From the NCBI GenBank assembly GCA_041738875.1, contig JBGSOW010000015.1, forward strand, positions 1 to 18,375: 18,375 bases of DNA, in the 5' to 3' direction. This DNA is from JBGSOW01 sp041738875 (GTDB lineage Bacteria > Patescibacteriota > Dojkabacteria > CALFHW01). Below the pieces are notes generated by a model. That model saw only the letters and a program-made list of their open reading frames with translations. It was not told the DNA's origin and did not search any database. Within the stretch, counting starts at the first letter, position 1. The number at the start of each line of letters is the position of its first letter. Shown here in pieces: positions 7,631-16,321 of this stretch. The translations under genes were made by a program, and so were the position numbers.

Positions 7631-9400
7631 TTAATTCGCTAGCGGAGAAATTCCTTCCCTGTATGATCTTAGCCTTAATTGCAGCGATTTACTGCCTTTC
7701 CACTCATTATATCCAATATTTACAAGAATGTCGTGGAGATCTGTGTTTCTTAGGCTGTCTAATTTGGCCTTTTGCTCGTAGTTAAACCAGATCATTTCGC
7801 TTTGACTACCTTCGATACTTACTTTTAGATGCTTGCCAATAGAATTTAGTGTGTTGAATTTAACTGATTCAAGAAAAAAGATTGGCTCTTCATGTGAGTT
7901 GCCGAAAGGGGCAAGCATCTCTAGTTGATCTGCTAGATGTGGTTGGATTTTTTCGATCTCTGTTTTGACATCATAAAAGTATATTTTTTCAACTTTTTTG
8001 TCTTTAAGGAAATTTTCAGCAAAAAGCTTTATATTTTTAATAAACAATTCAATATTTTCATCCGCCACACTTAACCCAGCTGCGTTTTCATGCCCTCCGA
8101 AACGGAGAAGTAAATTTTCCTGAGACGCAATAAGTTCAGTAACATTAATTCCCGCTTGGGACCTTGCTGATCCTACCCAATTGCCGTCTTCTTTCTTAGT
8201 CATCACAATTGCAGGTTTACCAGTATTTTCAGATAACTTTCCTGCTAGTAGACCAATTATGCCTTCGTTGATATTTTCTTCTCTGTAAACAATTATTTTG
8301 TCTTTTGTTGCTGAAAGTGTACTTGTATCCTGCATTAAATTAACTGTCAATTCTTGCCTATTTGAATTTAGCTTAGAAAGTTGATCTGCGTAATTTTTCG
8401 CGCTCACAAGTGAAGTTGTACATAAAAGCCTCAAAGCAATCGTAGGGTCTGAAATTCTGCCAGCGGCATTGATTCTGGGGCCGATTAGAAAACCTAGTGT
8501 GTAGGTGTCAATTTTTTGCACTTGTTTTTCTGATGCGCTTGCTACTAGCTCCCGTAGCCCTACAACTTCGCTAGCTAGAAATCTCTTCATGCCGGCTTTT
8601 ACAATTTTATGGTTAATTCCAGTAATTGGCATCTGGTCACAAACGGTCGCAAGAGCAACTAGTTCAAGATATTTTTGTTGTGCTTGAGCGAATCTTTCTG
8701 GGATAAATCTTTCTCGTAAGGCAAGAGCAAAAAGCCATGCAACAGTTGCACCGCAGATTTTTTCTTGACTGGAAATCGGACTACTTTTTGAAAACAAATC
8801 CGGATGCAAAACCGCAAGTGCAACAGTTCGCAATTTCTCTAGTTCACTCTGAGAAGGTATTTCATGATGGTCAGTTACAATAATATCAAGTTTAGCAATT
8901 TTTGCTTTTAATTTACTGAAAGTCTCATAATCCTTTATACCGCAGTCGACTGTAATTAAAACCACGTCATCTAGATCTTTTTCAACAATTTCTTTATAAA
9001 TTTTGTCGTAGTTCACCCCATAGCCATCGACATGTCTAATAGGAAGCATAGGTGTAATTGGGGTATGTTTTAACTCGTAGTAGAAAAATCTCCAAAGAAT
9101 TGCAGTAGCGGTAATTCCATCAACATCATAGTCTCCGTAGATAATGATGTGCTTTTTATCTTTCAGTGCACTTTTTATTACCTCCATGGCCGCACCAACT
9201 TGTGCAAAAACTTTTGTTAGATTTTGAATATTGAATTTACTTCCGAACAAGGACTCAAGATCTTTTGTTTCTGTAAAGCCACGCCTCGCAAGAAGCTTGC
9301 TAATTATAGGGTCTAAATCTATCTGCATCGACTTGAGTGCGAGTGCTGTTTTATCTACTTGACTGCTTGTGATTTCATCACCAGCTTGTTTCCATATCAT
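7631..9400 (-). CDS. recJ: RecJ, single-stranded-DNA-specific 5'-3' exonuclease
   Basis: A 589-aa DHH-superfamily nuclease of typical RecJ length. Metal-binding motifs are YGDYDVDG (88-95; D90, D92, D94), VDCG (D152), TDHHE (DHH at 177-179) and the VCDQMP aspartate (D255). GPRINAAGR (307-315) is the conserved basic linker motif. GGHENAAG (435-442) marks the DHHA1 domain, followed by an OB-fold C-terminus. RecJ degrades 5' ends of single-stranded DNA in recombination and mismatch or base-excision repair. It begins 34 bases after gatB in the same direction, so it is probably co-transcribed. No Shine-Dalgarno precedes the ATG; a TAGATT hexamer ends five bases before it. Confidence 0.96.
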   Translation of the reverse strand: MIWKQAGDEITSSQVDKTALALKSMQIDLDPIISKLLARRGFTETKDLESLFGSKFNIQNLTKVFAQVGAAMEVIKSALKDKKHIIIYGDYDVDGITATAILWRFFYYELKHTPITPMLPIRHVDGYGVNYDKIYKEIVEKDLDDVVLITVDCGIKDYETFSKLKAKIAKLDIIVTDHHEIPSQSELEKLRTVALAVLHPDLFSKSSPISSQEKICGATVAWLFALALRERFIPERFAQAQQKYLELVALATVCDQMPITGINHKIVKAGMKRFLASEVVGLRELVASASEKQVQKIDTYTLGFLIGPRINAAGRISDPTIALRLLCTTSLVSAKNYADQLSKLNSNRQELTVNLMQDTSTLSATKDKIIVYREENINEGIIGLLAGKLSENTGKPAIVMTKKEDGNWVGSARSQAGINVTELIASQENLLLRFGGHENAAGLSVADENIELFIKNIKLFAENFLKDKKVEKIYFYDVKTEIEKIQPHLADQLEMLAPFGNSHEEPIFFLESVKFNTLNSIGKHLKVSIEGSQSEMIWFNYEQKAKLDSLRNTDLHDILVNIGYNEWKGSKSLQLRLRSYREGISPLAN

Positions 9401-9434
9401 TGCTGAATCTAGTTATAAAATTTAATTGGATATA

Positions 9435-10904
9435 CTAATCCTGCAGTTCTTGCAATCTCTTTTCAATCAATTCTTGCAGAACCTTTGCGTCTCCTTTTCC
9501 TCTTAACTCTTTCATAGCTTGGCCAACGAAATACATGGTTACTTTTGGATTTTTTTTGAATCTTTCTTTTGCATCAGGTTCAGCTGCGATTACTTTTTCT
9601 ACCACTACATTAACTTGGCTTTCGTCAGTGTTCGTTTTGAGGCCTTCTTGGTTGATGTAGTCATTTAGGCTTTTTAGGTCGCTGAATTTACCAGTGGCGG
9701 CTGAGGCTTCAAGTATTTGGTTAATTGTATTTGAGTTTATTTCACCCGCATCCCTCAACTCTGCTATTCTTATAATTACTGCTGCAGGCAGCGTACTTAT
9801 TTGATAATCAAACTTGTCCTCTTCAGATAGTCCGGAAAGTTTACTAATTATGAATTTGGCAACTGTGGGCAGTCTTTCTAGGAGACTTTTGTCGTTTTTT
9901 GTAAATTCGATTACTTGTTCCAAATAATTTAGCTTTATCTCGTCGTTGATGATGGTTTCTGCTATATCTTCTGCGATACCAAGCCCCATATATCTCTTTT
10001 GCCTTTGCATTGGTAGTTCTGGGATCTCATTTTTCAGCCCTTCTAGATATTCATCTGTAAAATGAAATGGTGGAATGTCGGGTTCTGGGAAATATCTGTA
10101 GTCATTTGCCTCTTCTTTCAGCCTCTGTGAGTAAGTTTGTCCTGTCATGTCTCTAACTCCACGTGTTTCTTGCACTGGTGCTTTGCCCGTTACAAGAATT
10201 TCTTTCTGACGGTTTACCTCAAAATCTAAAACTTTCTGCAAGACAGAAATTGAGCCAATATTTTTTATTTCGACTTTATAATTTGGCAATTCCTTTTCGC
10301 CAATTTTGCGTAGACTAATGTTTAATTCATAGCGCATTTGCCCTTTTTCCATGTCGGCGTCGCTTACGCCAAGTGTTCTAACTATTTGCCTAAGTTGTTT
10401 TGCAAATATATCGATTTCAATACCATTTCTAAAATCCGGTTCAGTCACAACCTCGATCAAAGGCACTCCAGCTTTATTGAAATCAAGAAGTGTTTCATTC
10501 TCCATATGAATTGATTTTCCAGTGTCTTCTTCCATGTGAACTCGGGTTATTTTGATAACTTTGGCGTCACTTTCAAGACCCAATTTAAGTTCACCCTCAA
10601 AGCCAATTGGCTGGTCGTATTGCGAAATCTGATAACCTTTTGGTAAATCCGGGTAAAAATAGTTTTTACGATCGAATTTGGTTTCCTGATTGATTTCGCA
10701 ACCAAGCGCAAGCGACAATTTTATGCAATGCTCAATTGCTTTTTTATTTGGCACTGGTAACGCCCCAGGTAATCCTAAACTCACAGGATCAACACATGAA
10801 TTTGGCGGTTTACCCCAGTACTCTGCACTAACGCGCGAAAACATCTTCGACTTTGTCTTTGCCTGGATATGAATTTCAAGTCCGATAATCGGTTCGTACT
10901 GCAT
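9435..10904 (-). CDS. gatB: GatB, Asp-tRNA(Asn)/Glu-tRNA(Gln) amidotransferase subunit B
   Basis: A complete 489-aa GatB. The cradle domain starts with IIGLEIHIQ (6-14) and carries LGLPGALPV (43-51), NYFYPDLPKGYQISQ (81-95) and HMEEDTGK (123-130). HMEEDTGK holds the kinase-site acidic residues that activate the tRNA-bound Glu/Asp with ATP. DYRYFPEPDIPP closes the cradle. The helical and YqeY-like tail ends in VGQAMKELRGKGD, which binds tRNA. The enzyme converts misacylated Glu-tRNA(Gln) and/or Asp-tRNA(Asn) to the correct aminoacyl-tRNA. It starts 19 bases after gatA with no Shine-Dalgarno, so coupling to gatA is likely. Having gatCAB suggests that glutaminyl- and/or asparaginyl-tRNA is made indirectly. 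Confidence 0.97.
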   Translation of the reverse strand: MQYEPIIGLEIHIQAKTKSKMFSRVSAEYWGKPPNSCVDPVSLGLPGALPVPNKKAIEHCIKLSLALGCEINQETKFDRKNYFYPDLPKGYQISQYDQPIGFEGELKLGLESDAKVIKITRVHMEEDTGKSIHMENETLLDFNKAGVPLIEVVTEPDFRNGIEIDIFAKQLRQIVRTLGVSDADMEKGQMRYELNISLRKIGEKELPNYKVEIKNIGSISVLQKVLDFEVNRQKEILVTGKAPVQETRGVRDMTGQTYSQRLKEEANDYRYFPEPDIPPFHFTDEYLEGLKNEIPELPMQRQKRYMGLGIAEDIAETIINDEIKLNYLEQVIEFTKNDKSLLERLPTVAKFIISKLSGLSEEDKFDYQISTLPAAVIIRIAELRDAGEINSNTINQILEASAATGKFSDLKSLNDYINQEGLKTNTDESQVNVVVEKVIAAEPDAKERFKKNPKVTMYFVGQAMKELRGKGDAKVLQELIEKRLQELQD

Positions 10905-10923
10905 GTTATCTATTTAATTAATA

Positions 10924-12375
10924 TTATTTTAATTTTTGCTCATAAACATAGGCTAGGTCTAGTACTTCTTGTTCAGCAAATTGCGGGCCAAAAATCTGGA
11001 AACCAATCGGCATTTCCTCGCTATTCACACCAACAGGAACTGTAATACACGGTAGGCCCGCAAGTGCACTTGGTTCAGTTAAAACATCTGCAAGTTCACC
11101 AAAGAGAGGGTTATTTTTTGTAACTCCCACCTTTGGCGCTACAGTTGGCATGGTAGGTCCAACGATAAGGTCAACTTCTGTAAATGCACGTTTAAAATCC
11201 TCGATAATTAAAGTTCGCACTCGTTGCGCGCGTTTATAATAAGCATCATAATATCCAGCAGATAAAGCGTAGGCTCCAGTCATACTTCTTTGTTTTGCTT
11301 CGTTACCAAAACCTTCGCCTCTGTTTAGTGCAATTTGATCAAGGATGTTTTCGCTTGCTTCTTCTGCGAAATGCCCATACCTGATGCCGTCAATTCTGGC
11401 AAGGTTAGAAGAAACTTCACTTCTACAAATGATTGTATAAACTGCAATTGAAAATTTTGGATCTAGTAAATCAATCTCTTTTATTTTATAGCCAAGTTTC
11501 TCATAACTTTTTACAACCTCCAGTATTCTAGAGCTAACCTCACTATCGATTCTTTCGTCTAAAAATTGTTTTGGAATACCGAGTGTCTGTTTTTTGATTT
11601 CTGAATTTAGATTGCTTGCGTACTTTGTTTTGACTTCTGGAATAGTTGTTGCGTCGTTTGCATCTTGTCCCGCAATAACATCTGTAACTAGCGCGCAATC
11701 CATAACTGAATTTGCTAACACACCTGGTCTGTCTAGAGATGAACCCATCGCAACAACACCATATCTACTGATACGGCCGTAGGTCGGGGCAAATCCATAT
11801 AATCCACACCAGCTTGCTGGTCCTCTAACTGAACCTGCTGTTTCACTTCCTATTGCATAAACAGCAGCACCTGCAGCTACAATAGCAGCACTACCTCCTG
11901 AAGAGCCACCCGAAACACGATTTTCTCCATAAGGGTTGTAGGTAACCCCATAGTCAGAAGTTTCAGTGGATGAACCATGTGCAAAAGCATCCATATTTGT
12001 TTTACCCAGGATAACTGCGCTGTCTTGCAACATTCTTTCAGTCACAGTTGCATTGTACGGTGAGATATAGTCGTCCAGAATTTTCGAACTGGCAGTAGTT
12101 TTTGTATCAGTCCAATTAAAGTTATCTTTAAGTGCTGTAGGAATTCCTTGAATACTTGAATTTTCCAAACTATTTTCACTTTTTTCTACAAGCACGTCCA
12201 CCCTTTTGGCAGCGGTCAAAGCCTCATCATAAGTAGAATTAACAAATAGGTTTAGCTTCGTATCAGCCTTTTTGGCAAGCTCTATATACTCAGTAGCAAG
12301 TTCAGAGTAACTAATTTTTGCGCTTTTTACTTTATCTCTAATGCTTGCAATTGTATTTATATCCCCATTTGCCAT
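10924..12375 (-). CDS. gatA: GatA, amidase subunit of the GatCAB amidotransferase
   Basis: A 483-aa amidase-signature protein that releases ammonia from glutamine and passes it to GatB. The Ser-cisSer-Lys triad reads K83 (in TALKDNF), S158 (in GGSSGGS) and S182, with the same spacing as K79/S154/S178 of Staphylococcus aureus GatA. The loop around the nucleophile differs from the common form: the usual DTGGSIRQ is ETAGSVRG here (178-185), keeping Thr, the nucleophile Ser and Arg. The C-terminal GLPCITVPVG and PIGFQIFG stretches are conserved. It begins 38 bases after gatC. The substitutions are unusual but the triad is intact, so I regard it as active. Confidence 0.96.
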   Translation of the reverse strand: MANGDINTIASIRDKVKSAKISYSELATEYIELAKKADTKLNLFVNSTYDEALTAAKRVDVLVEKSENSLENSSIQGIPTALKDNFNWTDTKTTASSKILDDYISPYNATVTERMLQDSAVILGKTNMDAFAHGSSTETSDYGVTYNPYGENRVSGGSSGGSAAIVAAGAAVYAIGSETAGSVRGPASWCGLYGFAPTYGRISRYGVVAMGSSLDRPGVLANSVMDCALVTDVIAGQDANDATTIPEVKTKYASNLNSEIKKQTLGIPKQFLDERIDSEVSSRILEVVKSYEKLGYKIKEIDLLDPKFSIAVYTIICRSEVSSNLARIDGIRYGHFAEEASENILDQIALNRGEGFGNEAKQRSMTGAYALSAGYYDAYYKRAQRVRTLIIEDFKRAFTEVDLIVGPTMPTVAPKVGVTKNNPLFGELADVLTEPSALAGLPCITVPVGVNSEEMPIGFQIFGPQFAEQEVLDLAYVYEQKLK

Positions 12376-12413
12376 AAATAGTATGTATTAGAAGTGAATT
12401 TTTTAATTTTAGA

Positions 12414-12710
12414 TTATTTTTTAAAGACTTTTTTGACCACAAAGTAGCCGTTTTTAAAGTTTCTTGTATTTTTATATTTACTCATATCTAGCCCAGGAGT
12501 AGCAGTATCTTCTTGCCATACATTTTTCAGTCCATGAGTTTGAGAAGACGGCAATACATTCTCAGTATCTAATTCGTTTAAAACGCTCACACTTTCTAGT
12601 ACCGTATTGAGTTGGTCGCTGTAAGATTTAAGTTTATCTTTTGGAATATTAATCTTGATAAGATCTGCCACCTTTGCGGTTGTATTATCCTCTATGATTG
12701 CTGAATCCAT
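12414..12710 (-). CDS. gatC: GatC, Asp/Glu-tRNA amidotransferase subunit C
   Basis: A 98-aa protein of normal GatC length that heads the gat operon. N-terminal helices contain VADLIKINIPKDKL and the QLNTVLESVSVLNELDT stretch, the helical hairpin that wraps around GatA. The middle section, with its conserved acidic residues and prolines, and an FVVKKVF end match GatC's beta-strand tail. It stabilises GatA and the GatA-GatB interface. The ATG at 12710 lies six bases after a TACAAT hexamer on the same strand, which supports this start and suggests a leaderless message. Confidence 0.9.
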   Translation of the reverse strand: MDSAIIEDNTTAKVADLIKINIPKDKLKSYSDQLNTVLESVSVLNELDTENVLPSSQTHGLKNVWQEDTATPGLDMSKYKNTRNFKNGYFVVKKVFKK

Positions 12711-12716
12711 CTAAAA

Positions 12717-12722
12717 ATTGTA
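12717..12722 (-). promoter_or_regulatory. -10 element TACAAT of the gatCAB-recJ operon
   Basis: On the minus strand TACAAT (5 of 6 consensus) ends six bases before the gatC ATG, so the transcript should begin at the start codon. No good -35 lies at the expected distance. The 81-base divergent gap (12711-12791) also contains the RND promoter on the other strand, with no other visible structure. Confidence 0.55.
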
Positions 12723-12780
12723 ACATATCTTTACGTGTTAAAATGATTTGTTTAATATTTTCCGTACATAAATTTAAAAC

Positions 12781-12786
12781 TATAGA
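12781..12786 (+). promoter_or_regulatory. Candidate -10 (TATAGA) of the RND permease gene
   Basis: TATAGA ends five bases before the ATG at 12792. It matches four of six consensus positions but lacks the final T. Position and lack of a Shine-Dalgarno again point to a leaderless message. Confidence 0.4.
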
Positions 12787-12791
12787 ATCAC

Positions 12792-15473
12792 ATGGCTTTC
12801 ACAAAATTCATCCAATCTTTAAGTGCTATTTTTTTCAATAACTTTAGGCTTAGCATTATGATAATTGCAAGTCTTAGTTTATTTGGTGTTTTAAGCTATA
12901 CCCAGTGGCTTACGAGAGAAGGTTTTCCGCCGATCGCGTTTCCAATTGCGGTAGTTAATGTTTCGTATCAGGCTGACAGTGAAGCACTTGACAGCGAGAT
13001 TGTAGAACCAATTGTGAAGGCTTTAGGTGAAGAAGAAAACGTCATTGCTGTGAATAGTAGAGCAAATGATAATTTTGCAGTGCTTTCTGTACAATTTAGT
13101 GAGGCAACTAATTCAACTGATGCAGCAGCAGAGGTTAAAGAAAAAATTCAAAGTCTCGGACTAAATGAAAATGCTGTCATCGAGGTAAATGAGATTAATC
13201 CATCTTCTGTCGATGGTCAGAACGATTTTGTTTTTAGTGTAGGTCGAGAAGGGTATTCTTCTGCGGAATTAACTGAGGTTGCAAGAAATGTGGCTGCAGT
13301 AGTTACAAATTTAGCCAGTGTTAATTCCGCAGAGGCGCAGGAACTATCCAGAGAATTGGTTAATCCAATCACAGGTGAAACTCAGGAGTTTCAGGTCTCA
13401 TTTAATAGAATCGGTTACAGTGAGAACGGCGAAATTAATTTTATTCCAGCAGTTGATATTGGTATAAAAAAGAAATCTGGAGTTAGCGCAATAGAATTGT
13501 CAGAAGCGGTGAGAAATAGTGTAGCGGATTTACAAGAGGCGGGAGGTATATTAGAAGGCTTTGAAGTTTCGTATAAAGCAGACATCGCAACGACTTTGGA
13601 CCAGCAAACATCATCTCTGGAAAGTAATGCTTTCACTGCAATTTTGACTATATTTATTGTTCTAGTGCTTTTTATTAATTGGAGATCTGCGTTAATTAGT
13701 GCAATTTCTATTCCTTTGGTTATGTTGACTGTGTTTTTGGTGTTTTTGATCGGAGGGATTACTTTGAATGTTATTTCGTTATTTGCATTAATTCTAGTTT
13801 TGGGTTTAATTGTTGATGACTCAATCGTTGTTGTTGAAGCGATCGACGCTGCTCGCAAAGAGGGTAAATATGGATTATCAGGTGTTAAACACGCGCTTGA
13901 TAAAGTTGCGATTGCTGATGTTTCAGGTACACTTACAACGCTACTGGTATTTGTACCTATGCTTGCCATCAGTGGGATTTTGGGCGAATTTATTGTGCAA
14001 ATACCAATTACTGTGATTATTGCACTAGTAGTTTCGCTACTAATTTCCCTTACAATACTGCCTTTCTTAACAAGAATGCTACTCCCAGGCAAAGGTAATA
14101 AAAAAGAATTCATCTTGACTAGAATATCTGATTTTGTAAATGACAAGCTAAGTGGTTTCTTTGCTGGTTTTATCAGATTGTATCTAAACAAATGGTATTT
14201 TACTTTAGTTGCGATTATTCTGAGTGGAATAGTAATTATTACTGGATTTGGAAGCGCTGCAAATCTTGCATTTAATATTTTCCCGGCGCCAAAAGACGTA
14301 AATGAATTAAACATAAGTGTACTTTCACCGGAAGGTGCGTCAGTTAGCGACGTTGAGGAGTATATAGCTGAAATTGAGACTGGGTTGTCCAATTCGGAAT
14401 ATCGCAGCGAGATCAAAGCAATTGATCTTTTCTCAGGAAACTCTAGAGGTGCAACAATTATGATAAATCTAACTAATTTGAATGAACGTGAGGCAAAAGC
14501 AAGTGAAATAGTTAGCTCTATTGAGCAGAATTTGCCAGAAAAAGAGGGATATACAACTAAAGTATCTTTTGTCAGCACCGGTCCGCCAGTAGGTGATTTC
14601 CCTTTCCAGATGCAGGTTTATTTGGACGACCAAACTGAGCTTGAGAGAGTCACGGAGGTAGTAGCAGGTTTCTTGCGTAATAGAAGTATCGATGTTTCGA
14701 CGGCTGAGGCTTCGAACTTTATCAAAGTTAATGAAATTAAAATTGAGAATTTAGAGACAATTGCTAGAAGAGATGGGGAGCGTTATGCGGTTGTGTCTGT
14801 TTCCTTCGATAGAGAAGTAACTTCAGGCGAGATTCTAGCTGTGCAACAAAATATCGAGAATGAGTTTAATCAGACCAGGAGAACAGAGCTAGGAATTGCA
14901 GATAATACGATAAGATTTGACCAAGGGATAGAATCTGACAACCTAGAGTCATTTAATTCGGCAATTATTGCATTTATGTTTGCACTTGTTGCTATGTATG
15001 TTCTTTTGGTTATTCAGTTTAATTCGTTTACACAACCATTGCTTGTGTTTTTGGCGCTTCCATTTAGTGCTTGGGGTGTTTTCCCTGGACTATCTTTAAC
15101 TGAAAACTCACTAAGCTTCTTTGTTATGATTGGGGCAATCGCACTTTCGGGTGTCGCTGTGAATAACACGATTATGCTTCTAGATTATGCAAATCAAGAG
15201 AGGGTAGCAGGAAAAAGCCTAAAAGAAGCAATCGTTATCGCAATTAGTAGAAGATTTAGACCTATTGTTACAACTACTGTAACAACCGTTGCAGGACTGC
15301 TACCACTGGCATTATTTGAGCCTTTCTGGGAAAGTTTATCAGTAACTATAATTAGTGGGTTGGTCGCCTCAACTATTATGGTGATACTATTCTTCCCTGC
15401 ATATTACGTTCTAATTGAGAATATTAGATACGTGGTCAAATGGCCAGTTAAAAAGCTTTTTGGTATTTCGTAA
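12792..15473 (+). CDS. RND-superfamily permease (AcrB/MMPL-type), with shortened extracytoplasmic loops
   Basis: An 893-aa integral membrane protein with the duplicated RND layout: one helix, a large loop (about residues 36-277), six helices, a second large loop (about 495-718) and five helices. TM4 carries the proton-relay pair DD (342-343) in LGLIVDDSIVVVE. The TM10 lysine of AcrB (K940) is replaced by N791 in GVAVNNTIML, a variant I recognise from other RND branches. AcrB has about 1049 residues; both loops here are shorter by some 60-80, consistent with loss of the docking subdomains that contact an outer-membrane channel. No membrane-fusion or outer-membrane protein gene is adjacent. It probably exports a hydrophobic compound or lipid across a single membrane using the proton gradient; substrate unknown. 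Confidence 0.88.
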   Translation: MAFTKFIQSLSAIFFNNFRLSIMIIASLSLFGVLSYTQWLTREGFPPIAFPIAVVNVSYQADSEALDSEIVEPIVKALGEEENVIAVNSRANDNFAVLSVQFSEATNSTDAAAEVKEKIQSLGLNENAVIEVNEINPSSVDGQNDFVFSVGREGYSSAELTEVARNVAAVVTNLASVNSAEAQELSRELVNPITGETQEFQVSFNRIGYSENGEINFIPAVDIGIKKKSGVSAIELSEAVRNSVADLQEAGGILEGFEVSYKADIATTLDQQTSSLESNAFTAILTIFIVLVLFINWRSALISAISIPLVMLTVFLVFLIGGITLNVISLFALILVLGLIVDDSIVVVEAIDAARKEGKYGLSGVKHALDKVAIADVSGTLTTLLVFVPMLAISGILGEFIVQIPITVIIALVVSLLISLTILPFLTRMLLPGKGNKKEFILTRISDFVNDKLSGFFAGFIRLYLNKWYFTLVAIILSGIVIITGFGSAANLAFNIFPAPKDVNELNISVLSPEGASVSDVEEYIAEIETGLSNSEYRSEIKAIDLFSGNSRGATIMINLTNLNEREAKASEIVSSIEQNLPEKEGYTTKVSFVSTGPPVGDFPFQMQVYLDDQTELERVTEVVAGFLRNRSIDVSTAEASNFIKVNEIKIENLETIARRDGERYAVVSVSFDREVTSGEILAVQQNIENEFNQTRRTELGIADNTIRFDQGIESDNLESFNSAIIAFMFALVAMYVLLVIQFNSFTQPLLVFLALPFSAWGVFPGLSLTENSLSFFVMIGAIALSGVAVNNTIMLLDYANQERVAGKSLKEAIVIAISRRFRPIVTTTVTTVAGLLPLALFEPFWESLSVTIISGLVASTIMVILFFPAYYVLIENIRYVVKWPVKKLFGIS

Positions 15474-15489
15474 CCAGGGGAATGGCGTA

Positions 15490-16287
15490 TTAGACAATTG
15501 AACTACGCAAAATAAAGTAGTGGTTGCTTAGGTTACTGTCTTCGTGGAATTCGCTTGTCAGCTCAAGCTTTGTGGCAGTTAGGCTACTTGGATCAAGTTT
15601 CGTTAAATAAGAAATTAATTCTTGCTTTTCTTTTTCTGTGTAATTGCGAGCAAATCTTTTTACCTCTTGTTCTGTGGTTGATTCATGCTTTTCTTTTACG
15701 CCTGACGCCTGCCAATCTAAAAGGAAAGAATTGGGGGTTAACTCAAGTGAGCGTTTCATCAAACGGTCAATCTTTTGAAAATCCCAAAATGTGAAAATTA
15801 GATATCCATTTGGTTTCAATACGCATGCATATTTTTCTAGAACTGACTTTACTTCTTCGAGGTTCTCTAAATGGTGAAGAACTGCGATGCACCAGATCTG
15901 GTCATATTTGTTGTTTAATTTGCTCGTAGCTGATTTAGTGCCTTGATTTTCAGTGAATTCTACATCCTCTATATTAGAATTAATAAGTTTATAGTTTAGT
16001 TTATTATTCTTTTTAAGGCGGTTTTCTGCTTGCAGTAGTAGTTTCTCACTGTAGTCGATACCGGTGTATGTGAAAGATTCTATTTTCGTTGCTAAAAAAT
16101 CGGCTAAGCGAGCGTTTCCACAGCCAACGTCCAAAATCTCTAAGGATTCTGTGTTACCCCTGGTGGTATAATTGGGTGATATCGTGTCCCAGACCTTAAA
16201 CCAACCCTTCCAAGGACTGGTTCTGGTGGCATCCCAAGATTTTGCGACTTCGTTGTAAAAGTCTTGAGTTAATTTTTGATAATTCAC
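15490..16287 (-). CDS. Trm9-like class I SAM-dependent methyltransferase (predicted tRNA U34 carboxymethyl methyltransferase)
   Basis: A 265-aa Rossmann-fold methyltransferase starting at a GTG at 16287. Motif I is LDVGCGN (52-58) and motif II is TGIDYS (75-80). The IAVLHHL motif (134-140), followed by LKPNGYLIF (157-165), fits Trm9/ABH8-type enzymes. So does the N-terminal pattern FYNEVAKSWDATRTSPWKGW (10-29), which recalls Trm9's 'Y-x2-IA-x4-TR-x3-W'. The tail has a RFARNYTEKE stretch and ends with HYFILR, resembling Trm9's closing segment. Trm9 methylates cm5U34 of tRNA to mcm5U34. The divergent neighbour is elp3, which makes cm5U34, so context and motifs agree. The fold is certain; the tRNA substrate is inference. 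It is convergent with the RND gene, with 16 bases between them. Confidence 0.72.
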   Translation of the reverse strand: MNYQKLTQDFYNEVAKSWDATRTSPWKGWFKVWDTISPNYTTRGNTESLEILDVGCGNARLADFLATKIESFTYTGIDYSEKLLLQAENRLKKNNKLNYKLINSNIEDVEFTENQGTKSATSKLNNKYDQIWCIAVLHHLENLEEVKSVLEKYACVLKPNGYLIFTFWDFQKIDRLMKRSLELTPNSFLLDWQASGVKEKHESTTEQEVKRFARNYTEKEKQELISYLTKLDPSSLTATKLELTSEFHEDSNLSNHYFILRSSIV

Positions 16288-16291
16288 AAGC

Positions 16292-16321
16292 TATTCTACT
16301 TAAATGAGCTACAATTTTCAA
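16292..16321. promoter_or_regulatory. Bidirectional promoter with overlapping -10 elements for the methyltransferase and elp3
   Basis: The two genes start 16 bases apart (GTG at 16287 minus, ATG at 16304 plus). On the minus strand TAGAAT (16298-16293) ends five bases before the GTG and is preceded by TTGAAA (16321-16316) at the optimal 17-base spacing; that -35 lies inside elp3 codons 5-6. On the plus strand TATTCT (16292-16297) ends six bases before the elp3 ATG. The two hexamers share bases 16293-16297. Neither gene has room for a leader or a Shine-Dalgarno. Confidence 0.6.

Noticed and set aside
13415..14578. A 387-codon open frame on the minus strand inside the RND gene
   Set aside because: It is antisense to clearly conserved RND coding sequence. 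Its product is a Ser/Ile/Thr-rich string without motifs, as expected from the complement of an AT-rich membrane protein gene that lacks certain codons.
15450..15461. The palindrome AAAAAGCTTTTT near the end of the RND gene as a terminator
   Set aside because: It lies within codons, has no loop and only two G:C pairs, and is followed by more coding sequence.
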